A DNA stretch of 55,935 nt, from assembly GCA_017459865.1 (NCBI GenBank), contig JAFUCD010000012.1, positions 1-55,935 on the forward strand. Direction: 5' to 3'. The notes under the pieces are model-generated. The model saw only the letters and a list, made by a program, of their open reading frames with translations, was not told where the DNA came from and searched no databases. This stretch comes from Oscillospiraceae bacterium (GTDB taxonomy: Bacteria; Bacillota_A; Clostridia; Oscillospirales; Oscillospiraceae). The translations under genes and the position numbers were made by a program. Positions 26,936-34,913 of this stretch are shown piece after piece (positions within the stretch are counted from its first letter, which is position 1; each line of letters starts with the position of its first letter).

Positions 26936-27346
26936 TCATTGCTTCCTGTGCTTGATGTTGTAGGGGTCGTCCGAGCGCCCTTCGCGGTCGAGCTTCCGCT
27001 GGAACAGACCGGCGCACAGTCCGAGCACCGCCATGATCAGCGAGCTGGCTCCGGGCGGGATCAGCAGCTCTGCGAGATCCGCGGGCGGATCGGTGATGCA
27101 GTATGTGGCGTAATAGCACAGCGGCGGCAGCGCCGCGGCGAGGAGCAGATACAACACGATCCCCGGCACGCTCCCGATACGCCCGACGTTGCTCGCCACG
27201 CACAGCGAGAGCACGGCCGGGATCAGGTAGATACAGAACACGATGTAGTTCGGCGTCACGTTGCCCTTGCAGTACCAGTAGTAGCCCACAAACAGCAGCA
27301 TCATCGCCGCCTGTGCCAGAACGAGAAGATAGGTCCGCTTTTTCAT
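26936..27346 (-). CDS. Small integral membrane protein, unknown
   Basis: A 136-residue protein with about four hydrophobic segments (starting LLVLAQAAMMLLFVGYYWY, then IVFCIYLIPAVLSLCVA, GIVLYLLLAAALPPLCYYATYC and SSLIMAVLGLCAGLF) and a charged C-terminal tail. No family recognised. I chose the ATG at 27346, which follows AGGAGG on the minus strand; an upstream in-frame start lacks a binding site and would overlap the previous gene. It lies 14 bp downstream of the next minus-strand gene, so the two are probably one transcript. Confidence 0.7.
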   Translation of the reverse strand: MKKRTYLLVLAQAAMMLLFVGYYWYCKGNVTPNYIVFCIYLIPAVLSLCVASNVGRIGSVPGIVLYLLLAAALPPLCYYATYCITDPPADLAELLIPPGASSLIMAVLGLCAGLFQRKLDREGRSDDPYNIKHRKQ

Positions 27347-27360
27347 GCGATCGCCTCCTG

Positions 27361-27741
27361 TCAGGTCTGCCGGTCGTCCGGCGCGTTGTCCTCGCCGCGG
27401 CAAGCGCGGTAGATCCGCCGGAAGTCGTCCTTCGTCAGCTCCGTGATCTGCAGGGTGAGCACGGTCTTTTCCGTGATATACGTCTGCCAGCGCTCCAGCA
27501 GCGCGCTGTTGTCCTCGTATCGGCGGTAGATGAGCGTCTCGTCGCCGTCGGTCAGCGCGCAGGGATAGGCGCGCAGCGTGCCGAAGCGCGAGACCTCCAT
27601 CCAGAGATATCGGCGCTGCGCGTCGTCGCGCGCCTCATAATAGGCGTCCGGCGCGGCGTGGCCGAGCAGCAGGCGCTTCAGAGCGCCCTGCCCGTTTTGC
27701 TTTGCCACGATGGGCGCGGTCGTGTATGGTGCTTCCTTCAT
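27361..27741 (-). CDS. Hypothetical cytoplasmic protein, unknown
   Basis: A protein of about 126 residues (MKEAPYTTAPIVAKQNGQGALKRLLLGH at the start) with no recognised family, signal peptide or membrane segment. It is rich in Arg, Tyr and charged residues. The start is uncertain: the ATG at 27741 is 11 nt after GGGAGG and one at 27750 is only 2 nt after it. The coding frame stays open much further upstream but that part overlaps the MATE promoter on the other strand. It is likely co-transcribed with the small membrane protein. Confidence 0.6.
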   Translation of the reverse strand: MKEAPYTTAPIVAKQNGQGALKRLLLGHAAPDAYYEARDDAQRRYLWMEVSRFGTLRAYPCALTDGDETLIYRRYEDNSALLERWQTYITEKTVLTLQITELTKDDFRRIYRACRGEDNAPDDRQT

Positions 27742-27787
27742 GATGCGCATCGCCTCCCGGCGACAGTATAGCACAGCCGCGTCCGCG

Positions 27788-27816
27788 TTGCAAATATCGG
27801 AAAAATGTGTTATGCT
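27788..27816 (+). promoter_or_regulatory. Promoter of the MATE exporter
   Basis: TTGCAA (27788-27793), 17-bp spacer, TATGCT (27811-27816). Confidence 0.75.
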
Positions 27817-27844
27817 TTCAAAAAACGGGAAGGGGGGCGCAGCC

Positions 27845-29239
27845 ATGCCGAGGGCGGCTTCGAGCGAGGAGATCTTCAAAAATATGACGGTGCCGCAGGC
27901 GGTCCGGACGATGGCGGTGCCCGCCGTGGTGAGCCAGCTGATCGTGCTCATCTATAACCTCGCGGATACGTTTTTCATCGGGCAGACGAACGACCCCTAC
28001 ATGGTGGCGGGCGTGTCGCTGGTGCTGCCGGTGTTCAATCTCACGCTCGCGTTCGGCGGGCTGTTCGGCATCGGCGGCGGCGCGCTCATCCCGAAGCTGC
28101 TCGCGGTCGGGGACCGGGAGGAGGCGTCGCGCGCGGCTGCGTGGTGCCTGCGGCTGTCCGTGCTGGTGGCGCTGGCGTTTTCGGTGCTGCTGCTCGCGTG
28201 CATGCGCCCGATCCTGACGGCGCTCGGCGCGAGCGCGAACACCTATCCGCACGCGCGCGTCTATGTGCTCACGGTGCTGGTGCTGGGCGGCGTGCCGACG
28301 ATCTTTTCCAATGTGCTGTCAAACCTCCTGCGCAGTCTCGGCCTCTCGCGCGAGGCGGGTGTCGGCGTGGCGCTCGGCGGCGTGCTGAACCTCGGGCTCG
28401 ACCCGCTGTTCATGTTCGTGCTGCTGCCGAAGGGGAGCGAGGTGCTCGGCGTCGGCATCGCAACGCTCATCTCCAATGTGATCGCGAGCGGCTATTGTCT
28501 CGCCGTGTTCCTGCGGCGGCAGAAGGAGATCGCCCCGCGCTTTCTCGCTCCCGCGCCACGCTCTGAGAGCGTCCGGGCCGTGTTCACGGTCGGCGTCCCC
28601 GGTACGCTGGGCACGCTGCTGTTCGACGTGGACTATATGGTGCTCGATAAGCTCGCCGCCGGGTATGGCGACGCCGCGCTCGCCGCGATCGGCATCGTCC
28701 TGAAGGCGGAGCGCTTCCCGCAGCAGGTCGGCATCGGCCTGTGTCAGGGCATGGTGCCGCTGGTCGCCTACAGCTATGCGCTGCGCGACCGGAAGCGCGT
28801 CAGGGAGATCATGGCCTATACGCTCAAGATCGGGCTCGCCGTCGCGCTCGTCAGCATCACGGTGTATGAGCTCTTTACGCATCAGATCGTGCGGCTGTTC
28901 ATCGCCGAGGTTGAGACGCTCTCCATCGGCACGGGCTTTCTGCGCGTGCGCGCGCTGGCGGCGGCGATCATGTTCTTCTGCTTCTTCGCGGTCTTCCTGT
29001 TTCAGGGGCTCGGGGACGGCAGACGCTCGACCGCGCTCGCGGTTTTGCGGTGGGCGGTGCTGAACATCCCGATGCTGTATCTGTTCAACCGCGTCTTCGG
29101 CATGTACGGTCTCGTCTGGGCGCAGGTCGTGTCCGACACGGTCACGGTCGCGGTCTCATTCCTCGTCATAGGGCGGTTCATGCGCCGCTGGAGGATCACG
29201 CAGGAGACCGGATCGGACGGAGCCACTTGTAAAGCGTGA
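27845..29239 (+). CDS. MATE family efflux transporter
   Basis: A 464-residue exporter of the MATE family with about 12 membrane helices, driven by Na+ or H+. The first repeat has VPAVVSQLIVLIYNLADTFFIGQ and GGLFGIGGGALIPKLLAVGDREEA; the loop between halves and GVPGTLGTLLFDVDYMVLDKLA in the second repeat match the DinF/NorM pattern. I chose ATG 27845, after a G-rich binding site (aagggggg), over an upstream frame extension. It has a clear promoter of its own. The substrate is unknown. Confidence 0.93.
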   Translation: MPRAASSEEIFKNMTVPQAVRTMAVPAVVSQLIVLIYNLADTFFIGQTNDPYMVAGVSLVLPVFNLTLAFGGLFGIGGGALIPKLLAVGDREEASRAAAWCLRLSVLVALAFSVLLLACMRPILTALGASANTYPHARVYVLTVLVLGGVPTIFSNVLSNLLRSLGLSREAGVGVALGGVLNLGLDPLFMFVLLPKGSEVLGVGIATLISNVIASGYCLAVFLRRQKEIAPRFLAPAPRSESVRAVFTVGVPGTLGTLLFDVDYMVLDKLAAGYGDAALAAIGIVLKAERFPQQVGIGLCQGMVPLVAYSYALRDRKRVREIMAYTLKIGLAVALVSITVYELFTHQIVRLFIAEVETLSIGTGFLRVRALAAAIMFFCFFAVFLFQGLGDGRRSTALAVLRWAVLNIPMLYLFNRVFGMYGLVWAQVVSDTVTVAVSFLVIGRFMRRWRITQETGSDGATCKA

Positions 29240-29255
29240 CGGGATTTGCTATACT
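29227..29255 (+). promoter_or_regulatory. Candidate promoter of the small lipoprotein
   Basis: TTGTAA (29227-29232), 17-bp spacer, TATACT (29250-29255), overlapping the end of the MATE gene. Confidence 0.6.
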
Positions 29256-29303
29256 GACAATTGCTTTTATACGCAACCAAATCCACAGAGAAAGGACACC
29301 ATT

Positions 29304-29783
29304 ATGAAATACGCAAAAAGAACGCTTTGCGCGGTGCTGGCGGTCGTGATGTTCGTCGGCTGCATGAGCCTGTTCGGGTGCTCGAGCAGCCAGAAGAAGA
29401 CCGCGATGGACTTTGACGCCGCCGTGGAAAAGATGGAGGACGCGGGGCTGGAGGTGACCGTGCTGGATGACAGCGTGCTCACCGAGGGCTATGAGCGCGC
29501 CTGCTATGCGCAGGCCGAGCGCTATATCGCGGAGTTTTATAAGATGGAAAGCTTCGACAGAGCGCTTCAGCTGCAGGAGGACGTGATGGCGAATGTCCTG
29601 GAGGGGGAGACCGTTTCCGCCGACGTCGCTGTCAGCGGAGAGAACTATGCGGTCGAGCACTTCACCGCCAACGGGAAATACTATGCCGTGTCCGTGATCG
29701 ATGATACGGCGCTGCTGGTCTACGGCAACGAGGACGCAAAGGACCTGATCAAGGACTTCGCGGAGTCCTTCGGCTATAACTGA
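29304..29783 (+). CDS. Putative lipoprotein of unknown function
   Basis: A 159-residue protein with a lipoprotein signal peptide: MKYAKRT, hydrophobic run and lipobox LFGC (Cys26). The mature part is acidic and predicted helical, then beta-rich towards the end (GKYYAVSVIDDTALLVYG). No family is recognised. ATG 29304 follows GAAAGGA. The gene stands alone, with a convergent terminator hairpin at its 3' end shared with greA. Confidence 0.75.
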   Translation: MKYAKRTLCAVLAVVMFVGCMSLFGCSSSQKKTAMDFDAAVEKMEDAGLEVTVLDDSVLTEGYERACYAQAERYIAEFYKMESFDRALQLQEDVMANVLEGETVSADVAVSGENYAVEHFTANGKYYAVSVIDDTALLVYGNEDAKDLIKDFAESFGYN

Positions 29784-29795
29784 GCAGACGATGCC

Positions 29796-29829
29796 GCAAA
29801 CGGGGCTGTCACCTGACAGCCCCGTTTGC
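29796..29829. terminator. Bidirectional hairpin between lipoprotein and greA
   Basis: Perfect 16-bp stem gcaaacggggctgtca / tgacagccccgtttgc with a 2-nt turn. T-runs on either side are weak, so termination efficiency is uncertain. Confidence 0.65.
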
Positions 29830-29833
29830 ATGT

Positions 29834-30343
29834 TCAATAATTGCTGATCGGCAGCGAATCGTCGTCCTCGCCCTTTTCGATCGCGCGGATCACGACGTCA
29901 TAGCTGTAATCCTCGTTGACTGTCACCGTCACGCGGTCGCCGACGCGATGGCCCATCACGGCCTTGCCGACCGGGGACTCCTTGCTGATGAGCCCCTTGA
30001 GCGCGTTCTGCCGCAGCGTCGTCACGAGCCGGATCTCCTGCTCCTCGTCGTCCTCCTCGATGTAGATCACGACCCGGTCGAACAGCCCGACCGCGTCCGT
30101 CGCGGCGGCGTTCCCGGCGGGGATCACCTTCGCGGTTTTGATCATCCGCTCCAGATAGCGGATGCGGCTCTCGTTGCGGTTTTTCTCGCGCTTGGCGGCC
30201 TTGTATTCGAAGTTTTCGCTCAAGTCTCCGAAGCCGCGCGCGACCTTGACCTCCTCGATCAGCTGCGGGCGCAGCTCCCGCACGCGGTGGTCGAGCTCCT
30301 GCTGCAGCTTTTCGATGTCTACCTTTGTCAGTTCGTCATACAA
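29834..30343 (-). CDS. greA: Transcription elongation factor GreA-like
   Basis: GreA-type factors enter the RNA polymerase secondary channel and trigger cleavage of backtracked RNA. The 169-residue product has the N-terminal coiled coil (KLQQELDHRVRELRPQLIEEVKVA) with the acidic tip GFGDLSENFEYKAAK, where Asp and Glu carry out the chemistry, and a C-terminal FKBP-like domain with KESPVGKAVMGHRVGDRVTV. The start codon is TTG (30341-30343), preceded by AAGGAG about 10 nt upstream on the minus strand; no in-frame ATG is better. It has its own promoter. Confidence 0.92.
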   Translation of the reverse strand: MYDELTKVDIEKLQQELDHRVRELRPQLIEEVKVARGFGDLSENFEYKAAKREKNRNESRIRYLERMIKTAKVIPAGNAAATDAVGLFDRVVIYIEEDDEEQEIRLVTTLRQNALKGLISKESPVGKAVMGHRVGDRVTVTVNEDYSYDVVIRAIEKGEDDDSLPISNY

Positions 30344-30369
30344 TTTCGTTCAGCTCCTTTTGCGGAGGT

Positions 30370-30398
30370 ATGATACCACCGCCGCGGCAAAAATGCAA
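30370..30398 (-). promoter_or_regulatory. Promoter of greA
   Basis: On the minus strand TTGCAT (complement of 30393-30398), 17-bp spacer and TATCAT (complement of 30370-30375). Confidence 0.7.
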
Positions 30399-30435
30399 GC
30401 GGAGACAGGCGGGCGTCCCCGTCCGTCCGTTTCGC

Positions 30436-30463
30436 TTGACATTTCTGACAAATATGCTATGAT
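30436..30463 (+). promoter_or_regulatory. Promoter of the GtrA-like gene
   Basis: TTGACA (30436-30441), 16-bp spacer, TATGAT (30458-30463). It is back-to-back with the greA promoter. Confidence 0.75.
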
Positions 30464-30499
30464 AGTTCTAATTTTTGAACGAATCGGGGCGTTTCCTGT

Positions 30500-30904
30500 A
30501 TGAACAAAACCGAGCTTCTGCGAAGCTTGAAATTCCTGCTGTTTTCGATCTCGGCGGGCATCATCCAGATGGGGTCGTTCGCGCTGCTGAACGAGCTGCT
30601 GCACCTGCCGTACTGGGTGAGCTATCTGATCGCGCTGGTGCTGAGCGTGGTTTGGAACTTCACGTTCAACCGCAAATACACCTTCAAATCCGACGCGAAC
30701 ATTGCCCGCGCGATGACGCTCGTGGCGCTCTACTACTGTGTGTTCACGCCGCTGTCCACCTACAACGAGCACCTGCTCACCGGACTCGGCTGGAATGAAT
30801 ATCTCGTCACGGCGATCAATATGGTCATCAACTTCGTCACGGAGTTTTTGTTCCAGCGGTTCGTGGTCTACCGCAACCGCGTGGATACCGCCGTGAAGGA
30901 ATAA
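30500..30904 (+). CDS. GtrA family membrane protein
   Basis: A 134-residue protein with four membrane helices. The order LKFLLFSISAGIIQMGSFALLNEL, VSYLIALVLSVVWNFTFNRKYTFK (the WNF-NRK-TF motif is the GtrA hallmark), then a helix ending in YYCVF, then INFVTEFLFQRFVVYRN is typical. GtrA proteins are thought to flip or help flip lipid-linked sugars for cell-surface glycosylation. No glycosyltransferase gene is adjacent. The next gene starts 16 bp downstream. Confidence 0.88.
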   Translation: MNKTELLRSLKFLLFSISAGIIQMGSFALLNELLHLPYWVSYLIALVLSVVWNFTFNRKYTFKSDANIARAMTLVALYYCVFTPLSTYNEHLLTGLGWNEYLVTAINMVINFVTEFLFQRFVVYRNRVDTAVKE

Positions 30905-30920
30905 AATAAGGAGAAGAAAA

Positions 30921-31883
30921 ATGGCAAACAAAGAGACCCTGGATTCCGCGCTTGACGCGCTCGGTCTGGAAAAGCTGGGTGCGATCCACTTCGGCACATG
31001 GCGCGGCTATGCCGTGACACACAACCAGAATGTATTTCAGGTCGCTGCGCGCACGGTGAAAAACGACAAGCAGCTCTGCAAGGCGCTGCAGGCGGCGCTG
31101 AAGGAGCGCTGCCCCAAGCGCGTCTTGAGCGTATTGACCGACGGCAAGACGATCACGTTCAGCACGGCGTTTGACCGCAAAAGCCCGTATACTGAGCAGA
31201 TCACCGCGTTTTTGAACGCCGCGACGGACGCGCTGCGCGCGCAGGGCGTCGCCCCGGCGAACACCTGCGCCCATTGCGGCGCGCAGTTTCCTGACAGTCT
31301 CTGTCTCGTCGGCACGCAGTTCCAGCCCGTGCACGCCGCCTGCGTGCACAACGCGAAGGAGGCCACCGTGGAGGCCGCGCAGCGCAATCAGGAGTCCGGC
31401 AGTTATCTCACCGGCACGATCGGCGCGATCCTCGGCACGCTCGTCGGCGTGATCCCCTCGGTGCTCACGATCCTGCTCACGGAGCGGATCTACGCGCTGC
31501 TGTTCGCGCTCGTCCCGCTCGCCGCCATGTTCGGCTATCGGCTCTTTCGGGGCAAGCAGAGCAAGGGCTCGATCGCGATCATCGTCGTGCTGTCCATCCT
31601 CGGCGTGTTCGTTCTGCAGGCCATCGTCGTGTCCGTCAGCGTGGCGCAGGAGTATGACGTCGGCATCGGGGAGGCGGCCTCCGTGGTCCTTCCGTATCTG
31701 TTCACCGGCGAGGGCTTCTCGGCGCTGATCTCCGACAGTCTGATGGAGTTCCTGTTCATGGTGCTCGGCATCTTCTTCGCCTGGCGGTATCTCAACCAGA
31801 CGAACACGAGCACCGTCGCCGCGGCGAACGCCGTCGCGAGCACGCTGCGCCCGATCAGCGACCAGTTCACGACACAGGGCTGA
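30921..31883 (+). CDS. Membrane protein with a zinc-ribbon-like segment, unknown
   Basis: A 320-residue protein. The N-terminal 110 residues are soluble; a CAHC motif follows (near residue 115) and HAAC near residue 139, which could bind zinc. After that come about four to five hydrophobic segments (LTGTIGAILGTLVGVIPSVLTILL, ALLFALVPLAAMFGYRLF, GSIAIIVVLSILGVFVLQAIVVSV and one near the C-terminus). No named family recognised. ATG 30921 follows AAGGAG. It is probably co-transcribed with the GtrA-like gene and ends at a strong terminator. Confidence 0.75.
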   Translation: MANKETLDSALDALGLEKLGAIHFGTWRGYAVTHNQNVFQVAARTVKNDKQLCKALQAALKERCPKRVLSVLTDGKTITFSTAFDRKSPYTEQITAFLNAATDALRAQGVAPANTCAHCGAQFPDSLCLVGTQFQPVHAACVHNAKEATVEAAQRNQESGSYLTGTIGAILGTLVGVIPSVLTILLTERIYALLFALVPLAAMFGYRLFRGKQSKGSIAIIVVLSILGVFVLQAIVVSVSVAQEYDVGIGEAASVVLPYLFTGEGFSALISDSLMEFLFMVLGIFFAWRYLNQTNTSTVAAANAVASTLRPISDQFTTQG

Positions 31884-31899
31884 TATCCGGACAAATCAC

Positions 31900-31949
31900 A
31901 AGCAGGCATACCGAGTTATGTAAACTTCGGTATGCCTGCTTTTTATTTT
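31900..31949. terminator. Terminator between membrane protein and histidine kinase genes
   Basis: Perfect 15-bp stem aagcaggcataccga / tcggtatgcctgctt (31900-31914, 31927-31941), followed by tttattttg on the plus strand, overlapping the stop region of the convergent kinase gene. Confidence 0.85.
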
Positions 31950-33340
31950 GCGTTTGTGGGGAAGATCGCCGTGATCGCCAGACTCTTTTCGTCCTCGGTG
32001 GAGGCGGTGATCTTTCCCTTGTGCGCCGTGACGATGGCTCTTGCGATCGAAAGCCCGATGCCGTGCCCGCCGGTCTCGGAGCTGCGGGAGGGGTCGGTGC
32101 GGTAGAAGCGGTCGAAGAGCTTTCCCAACTCAGCGCGCGGCACGGGCACGCTCGCGTCGTTGTAAACGCTCAGCGCGAGATTCCGTCCCTGCTTCTCCAG
32201 CGTGAGGCGGATCTCGCCGCCCTCGGGGGAATATTTCACCGCGTTGTCCAGCAGGATGCTCGTCAGCTGCCGCACGGCCTTCTCGTCTCCGCAGAGCGTG
32301 AGCATGGGCGTGATCGCCTCGGTGAAGGTCTTGCCCTGCGTTTTGGCGAGCGCGCGGAAGGACTGCGCCTGCTCCGCCACGACGTCGGAGATCGGGAAGT
32401 CCACCTGCACGACCGCGCTCTGCTGCTCCTCCATGCGGGAGAGATAGACCAGATCGTTCGTCAGCCCCGCGAGCCGCTGCGTCTGCTTCTGGATGTCCCG
32501 CAGCCACTCGTTGTCCTCGCCCAGATCCATCTCGAGCACCTCGGCGTCGGCATTGATGATGGCGAGCGGCGTTTTGATCTCGTGCCCGGCGTCGGTGATG
32601 AAGCGCTTTTGTTTTTCATAGCTCTCCGCCACGGGGCGCACGATCCTGCCGGAGAAGGCGACGATCAGCGAGCCGACGGAGATCAGCCCCAGCAGCGAGA
32701 CGCCCGCGCTCGCGAGCAGGAATGACCGAAAGGTCTCCAGACTGCGCCCGCAGTCGAGAAAGATCACGCGTGTGCCGCCGTCCTCGGACACGACGGTGTA
32801 GCGGTATGTGTCCAAAAAGCCGCGGGTCCTGCCGCTTTCATACACCGACTCGGCATAGCGCACGGCGGTGAGACTGTCCACGGCGGCGATGCGCCCGGTG
32901 TCCACGCTCTGCTCTGCGCCCTCGGCGTCCAGCAGCACGGAGAAATAGCGCGATTCATAAGGGGTCTCGGCGGAGAGCTCCTTGTGCCCGTCCATGCGCC
33001 CATCGGAAAACTGCGCCGGGCGGAATGCTTCGTCGTCATCGTCGTCGCAGTCATCGCCGTCGAAGGCATCGTCGTCGTCACTATCGTAATCGTCGTAATC
33101 GTCGTCGATCACGGGGGGCGCCGCCTGCGGCATGCCCGCGCCGTCCGGCTTCTCGGGCGGCTCGAGCTCCGCCACGCCGAAGCTGCCGCCGTTTTCCGCG
33201 AGCACGTCGAGCGTCGCGTCCGCGCGCTCCAGCACATGGCGGTAGTTCATGATGTTGATCGCGCCCACGATCGCCAGCAGCACCACGAGCAGCGAGGCCA
33301 TCGACAGCGCGATGAACCGGTTGCGCAGCTTGTTAAACAT
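31943..33340 (-). CDS. Sensor histidine kinase with acidic extracellular region
   Basis: A 465-residue membrane kinase. Membrane helices are at about residues 10-31 and 205-230, enclosing an extracellular sensor of about 170 residues. The kinase core shows the H-box ITDAGHEIKTPLA, the N-box LDNAVKYSPEGG, and the G-box GGHGIGLSIARAIV. The sensor contains a striking acidic run at residues 79-104 in which 19 of 26 residues are Asp or Glu. It should phosphorylate the OmpR-type regulator encoded just upstream, with which it overlaps by 8 bp. The signal is unknown; the acidic patch hints at cations or cationic peptides. Confidence 0.93.
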   Translation of the reverse strand: MFNKLRNRFIALSMASLLVVLLAIVGAINIMNYRHVLERADATLDVLAENGGSFGVAELEPPEKPDGAGMPQAAPPVIDDDYDDYDSDDDDAFDGDDCDDDDDEAFRPAQFSDGRMDGHKELSAETPYESRYFSVLLDAEGAEQSVDTGRIAAVDSLTAVRYAESVYESGRTRGFLDTYRYTVVSEDGGTRVIFLDCGRSLETFRSFLLASAGVSLLGLISVGSLIVAFSGRIVRPVAESYEKQKRFITDAGHEIKTPLAIINADAEVLEMDLGEDNEWLRDIQKQTQRLAGLTNDLVYLSRMEEQQSAVVQVDFPISDVVAEQAQSFRALAKTQGKTFTEAITPMLTLCGDEKAVRQLTSILLDNAVKYSPEGGEIRLTLEKQGRNLALSVYNDASVPVPRAELGKLFDRFYRTDPSRSSETGGHGIGLSIARAIVTAHKGKITASTEDEKSLAITAIFPTNAK

Positions 33341-34010
33341 TCTTTTCCTCCAGCGAGTACCCCGCGTTGCGCGTGGCCTTGATCTGCACGTTCGCGTTCA
33401 GGGCGGTGAGCTTTTTGCGCAGGTATGAGATATAGACCCAGACCACATTGATCTCGGCGTCGCTGTCATAGCCCCAGATCTTTTCGAGGAACCGCTCGGA
33501 GCTGATGAGGTGGTGCGGGTTTGCCATGAGCGTCTCGAGCATCTGAAACTCCTTGTTCGCGAGCCGGAAGCTTCCGCCGGGACCGGAGAGCATATAGGTG
33601 CTCTGGTCGAGCGTGATGTTGCCGAACGACAGCACGCTGCTCTGCTGCGCGGTCTGCGAGCGCGTCATGGCGCGGATGCGCGCCAGAAGCTCCTTCGAGC
33701 TGAAGGGCTTGGTCAGATAGTCGTTTGCGCCGCTGTCCAGCCCCAGCACCTTGTCATCCACCTCGGCCTTCGCCGTCAGCATCAGCACCGGCGTGCGGAT
33801 GCCCTCGGCGCGGATGGTCTTCAGGACCTCGATGCCGTCCATTTTCGGCATCATGATATCCAGGATCGCGCCGTCATAGTTTCCCGCGCGCAGATAATCG
33901 AGCGCGTCCTGCCCGTCATAGACCGCGTCCACGGAGAAGTTGCTCTTCTCCAGCATCGCCGTCACCGCGCGCGACAGGCTCTTTTCGTCCTCAGCAAACA
34001 GGATCCGCAT
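33333..34010 (-). CDS. OmpR/PhoB family response regulator
   Basis: A 225-residue two-domain regulator. The receiver has the acidic pair (AEDE, residues 6-9), phospho-acceptor Asp51 in AILDIMMP, the conserved Thr in LTAKA and Lys101 in YLTKPF. The C-terminal winged-helix DNA-binding domain runs to the end (LANKEFQMLETLMANPHHLISSE...YLRKKL). It is co-transcribed with the kinase gene, whose start overlaps its stop. An inverted repeat over its own promoter could be an autoregulatory site. Confidence 0.95.
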   Translation of the reverse strand: MRILFAEDEKSLSRAVTAMLEKSNFSVDAVYDGQDALDYLRAGNYDGAILDIMMPKMDGIEVLKTIRAEGIRTPVLMLTAKAEVDDKVLGLDSGANDYLTKPFSSKELLARIRAMTRSQTAQQSSVLSFGNITLDQSTYMLSGPGGSFRLANKEFQMLETLMANPHHLISSERFLEKIWGYDSDAEINVVWVYISYLRKKLTALNANVQIKATRNAGYSLEEKNV

Positions 34011-34082
34011 GTTATTTTCCTCCTTTGCCTCCGGCGCTGTCCGCCGGGGATGTCTATATTAAATAAGGCGGAACATAAACGA

Positions 34083-34127
34083 GGTTAAAAACGAAACTAT
34101 TTTAACCCCGCAAAAACTTTTTTTCAA
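34083..34127 (-). promoter_or_regulatory. Promoter of the two-component system with overlapping inverted repeat
   Basis: On the minus strand TTGAAA (complement of 34122-34127), 17-bp spacer and TAAAAT (complement of 34099-34104). The inverted repeat ggttaaaa (34083-34090) / ttttaacc (34101-34108), spacer 10 bp, overlaps the -10 box and start site, a position suited to repression. Confidence 0.7.
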
Positions 34128-34193
34128 CTCTTAAGCTTCATTTAGGGTTGACACGGTATGCTTACGCCAGCAAGACCGAAAGGGGAGACCGAA

Positions 34194-34913
34194 ATGGGTT
34201 ACCAGATGACCTTCAAGCGCTATGAGCTGAAATATATGCTGACCTACGCACAGAAGGAGGCGCTTTTGCAGGTGATGGAGCCGTACATGCAGCTCGATCA
34301 GTACGGGCGCACGACGATCCAGAACCTCTATTATGATACCGACAGCTACCGTCTCATCCGCCGCTCGCTGGAGCGTCCGGAATATAAGGAGAAGCTCCGC
34401 GTGCGCAGCTACGGCACGGCGGCCGAGGGCGGCAAAGTGTTCGTCGAGCTGAAGAAGAAATACGAGTCCGTCGTCTACAAGCGCCGCCTCTCGCTGCCGG
34501 AGGACCGGGCGATGGCGTGGCTCGCGGGAGACGACGATGCCGCGCCCGAGGCGCAGATCGCCCGCGAGATCGCCTACTTCCGCGACTTCTACCGCGACCT
34601 GAAGCCGAAGGTGTTCCTGTCGTATGAGCGCGAGGCGTTCTTTGAGAAGAACGGCGGCGACTTCCGCGTCACGTTCGATGACAACATCCTCATGCGCGAG
34701 ACCGCGCTGAGTCTTAAGAGCTCGGCGTGGGGCAAGCAGCTCCTGCCGCCCGGCATGGTGCTCATGGAGCTGAAGACCCCCGGCGGCATCCCGATGTGGA
34801 TGACGCAGTTTCTCACCAAAAACCACATCTACAAGACCTCGTTCTCGAAATACGGCACGGCCTATGAGACCGCCATTTTCCCGCGGGAGGAAGGAGCCAA
34901 AAAGTATGCTTAA
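34194..34913 (+). CDS. VTC domain protein (polyphosphate polymerase family)
   Basis: A 239-residue protein of the VTC/CYTH-like tunnel fold, which in yeast Vtc4 makes polyphosphate from ATP. Family signs: FKRYELKYMLT at the start, IQNLYYDTDSYRLIRRSLE, the basic strands EKLRVRSYG and FVELKKKYESVVYKRR, and late VLMELKTPGGIPMWM. The basic and acidic residues on alternating strands fit an ATP/polyphosphate tunnel. ATG 34194 follows AGGGGAG. Its stop overlaps the DUF4956 gene by 8 bp, the usual partner of bacterial VTC proteins. Confidence 0.88.
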   Translation: MGYQMTFKRYELKYMLTYAQKEALLQVMEPYMQLDQYGRTTIQNLYYDTDSYRLIRRSLERPEYKEKLRVRSYGTAAEGGKVFVELKKKYESVVYKRRLSLPEDRAMAWLAGDDDAAPEAQIAREIAYFRDFYRDLKPKVFLSYEREAFFEKNGGDFRVTFDDNILMRETALSLKSSAWGKQLLPPGMVLMELKTPGGIPMWMTQFLTKNHIYKTSFSKYGTAYETAIFPREEGAKKYA

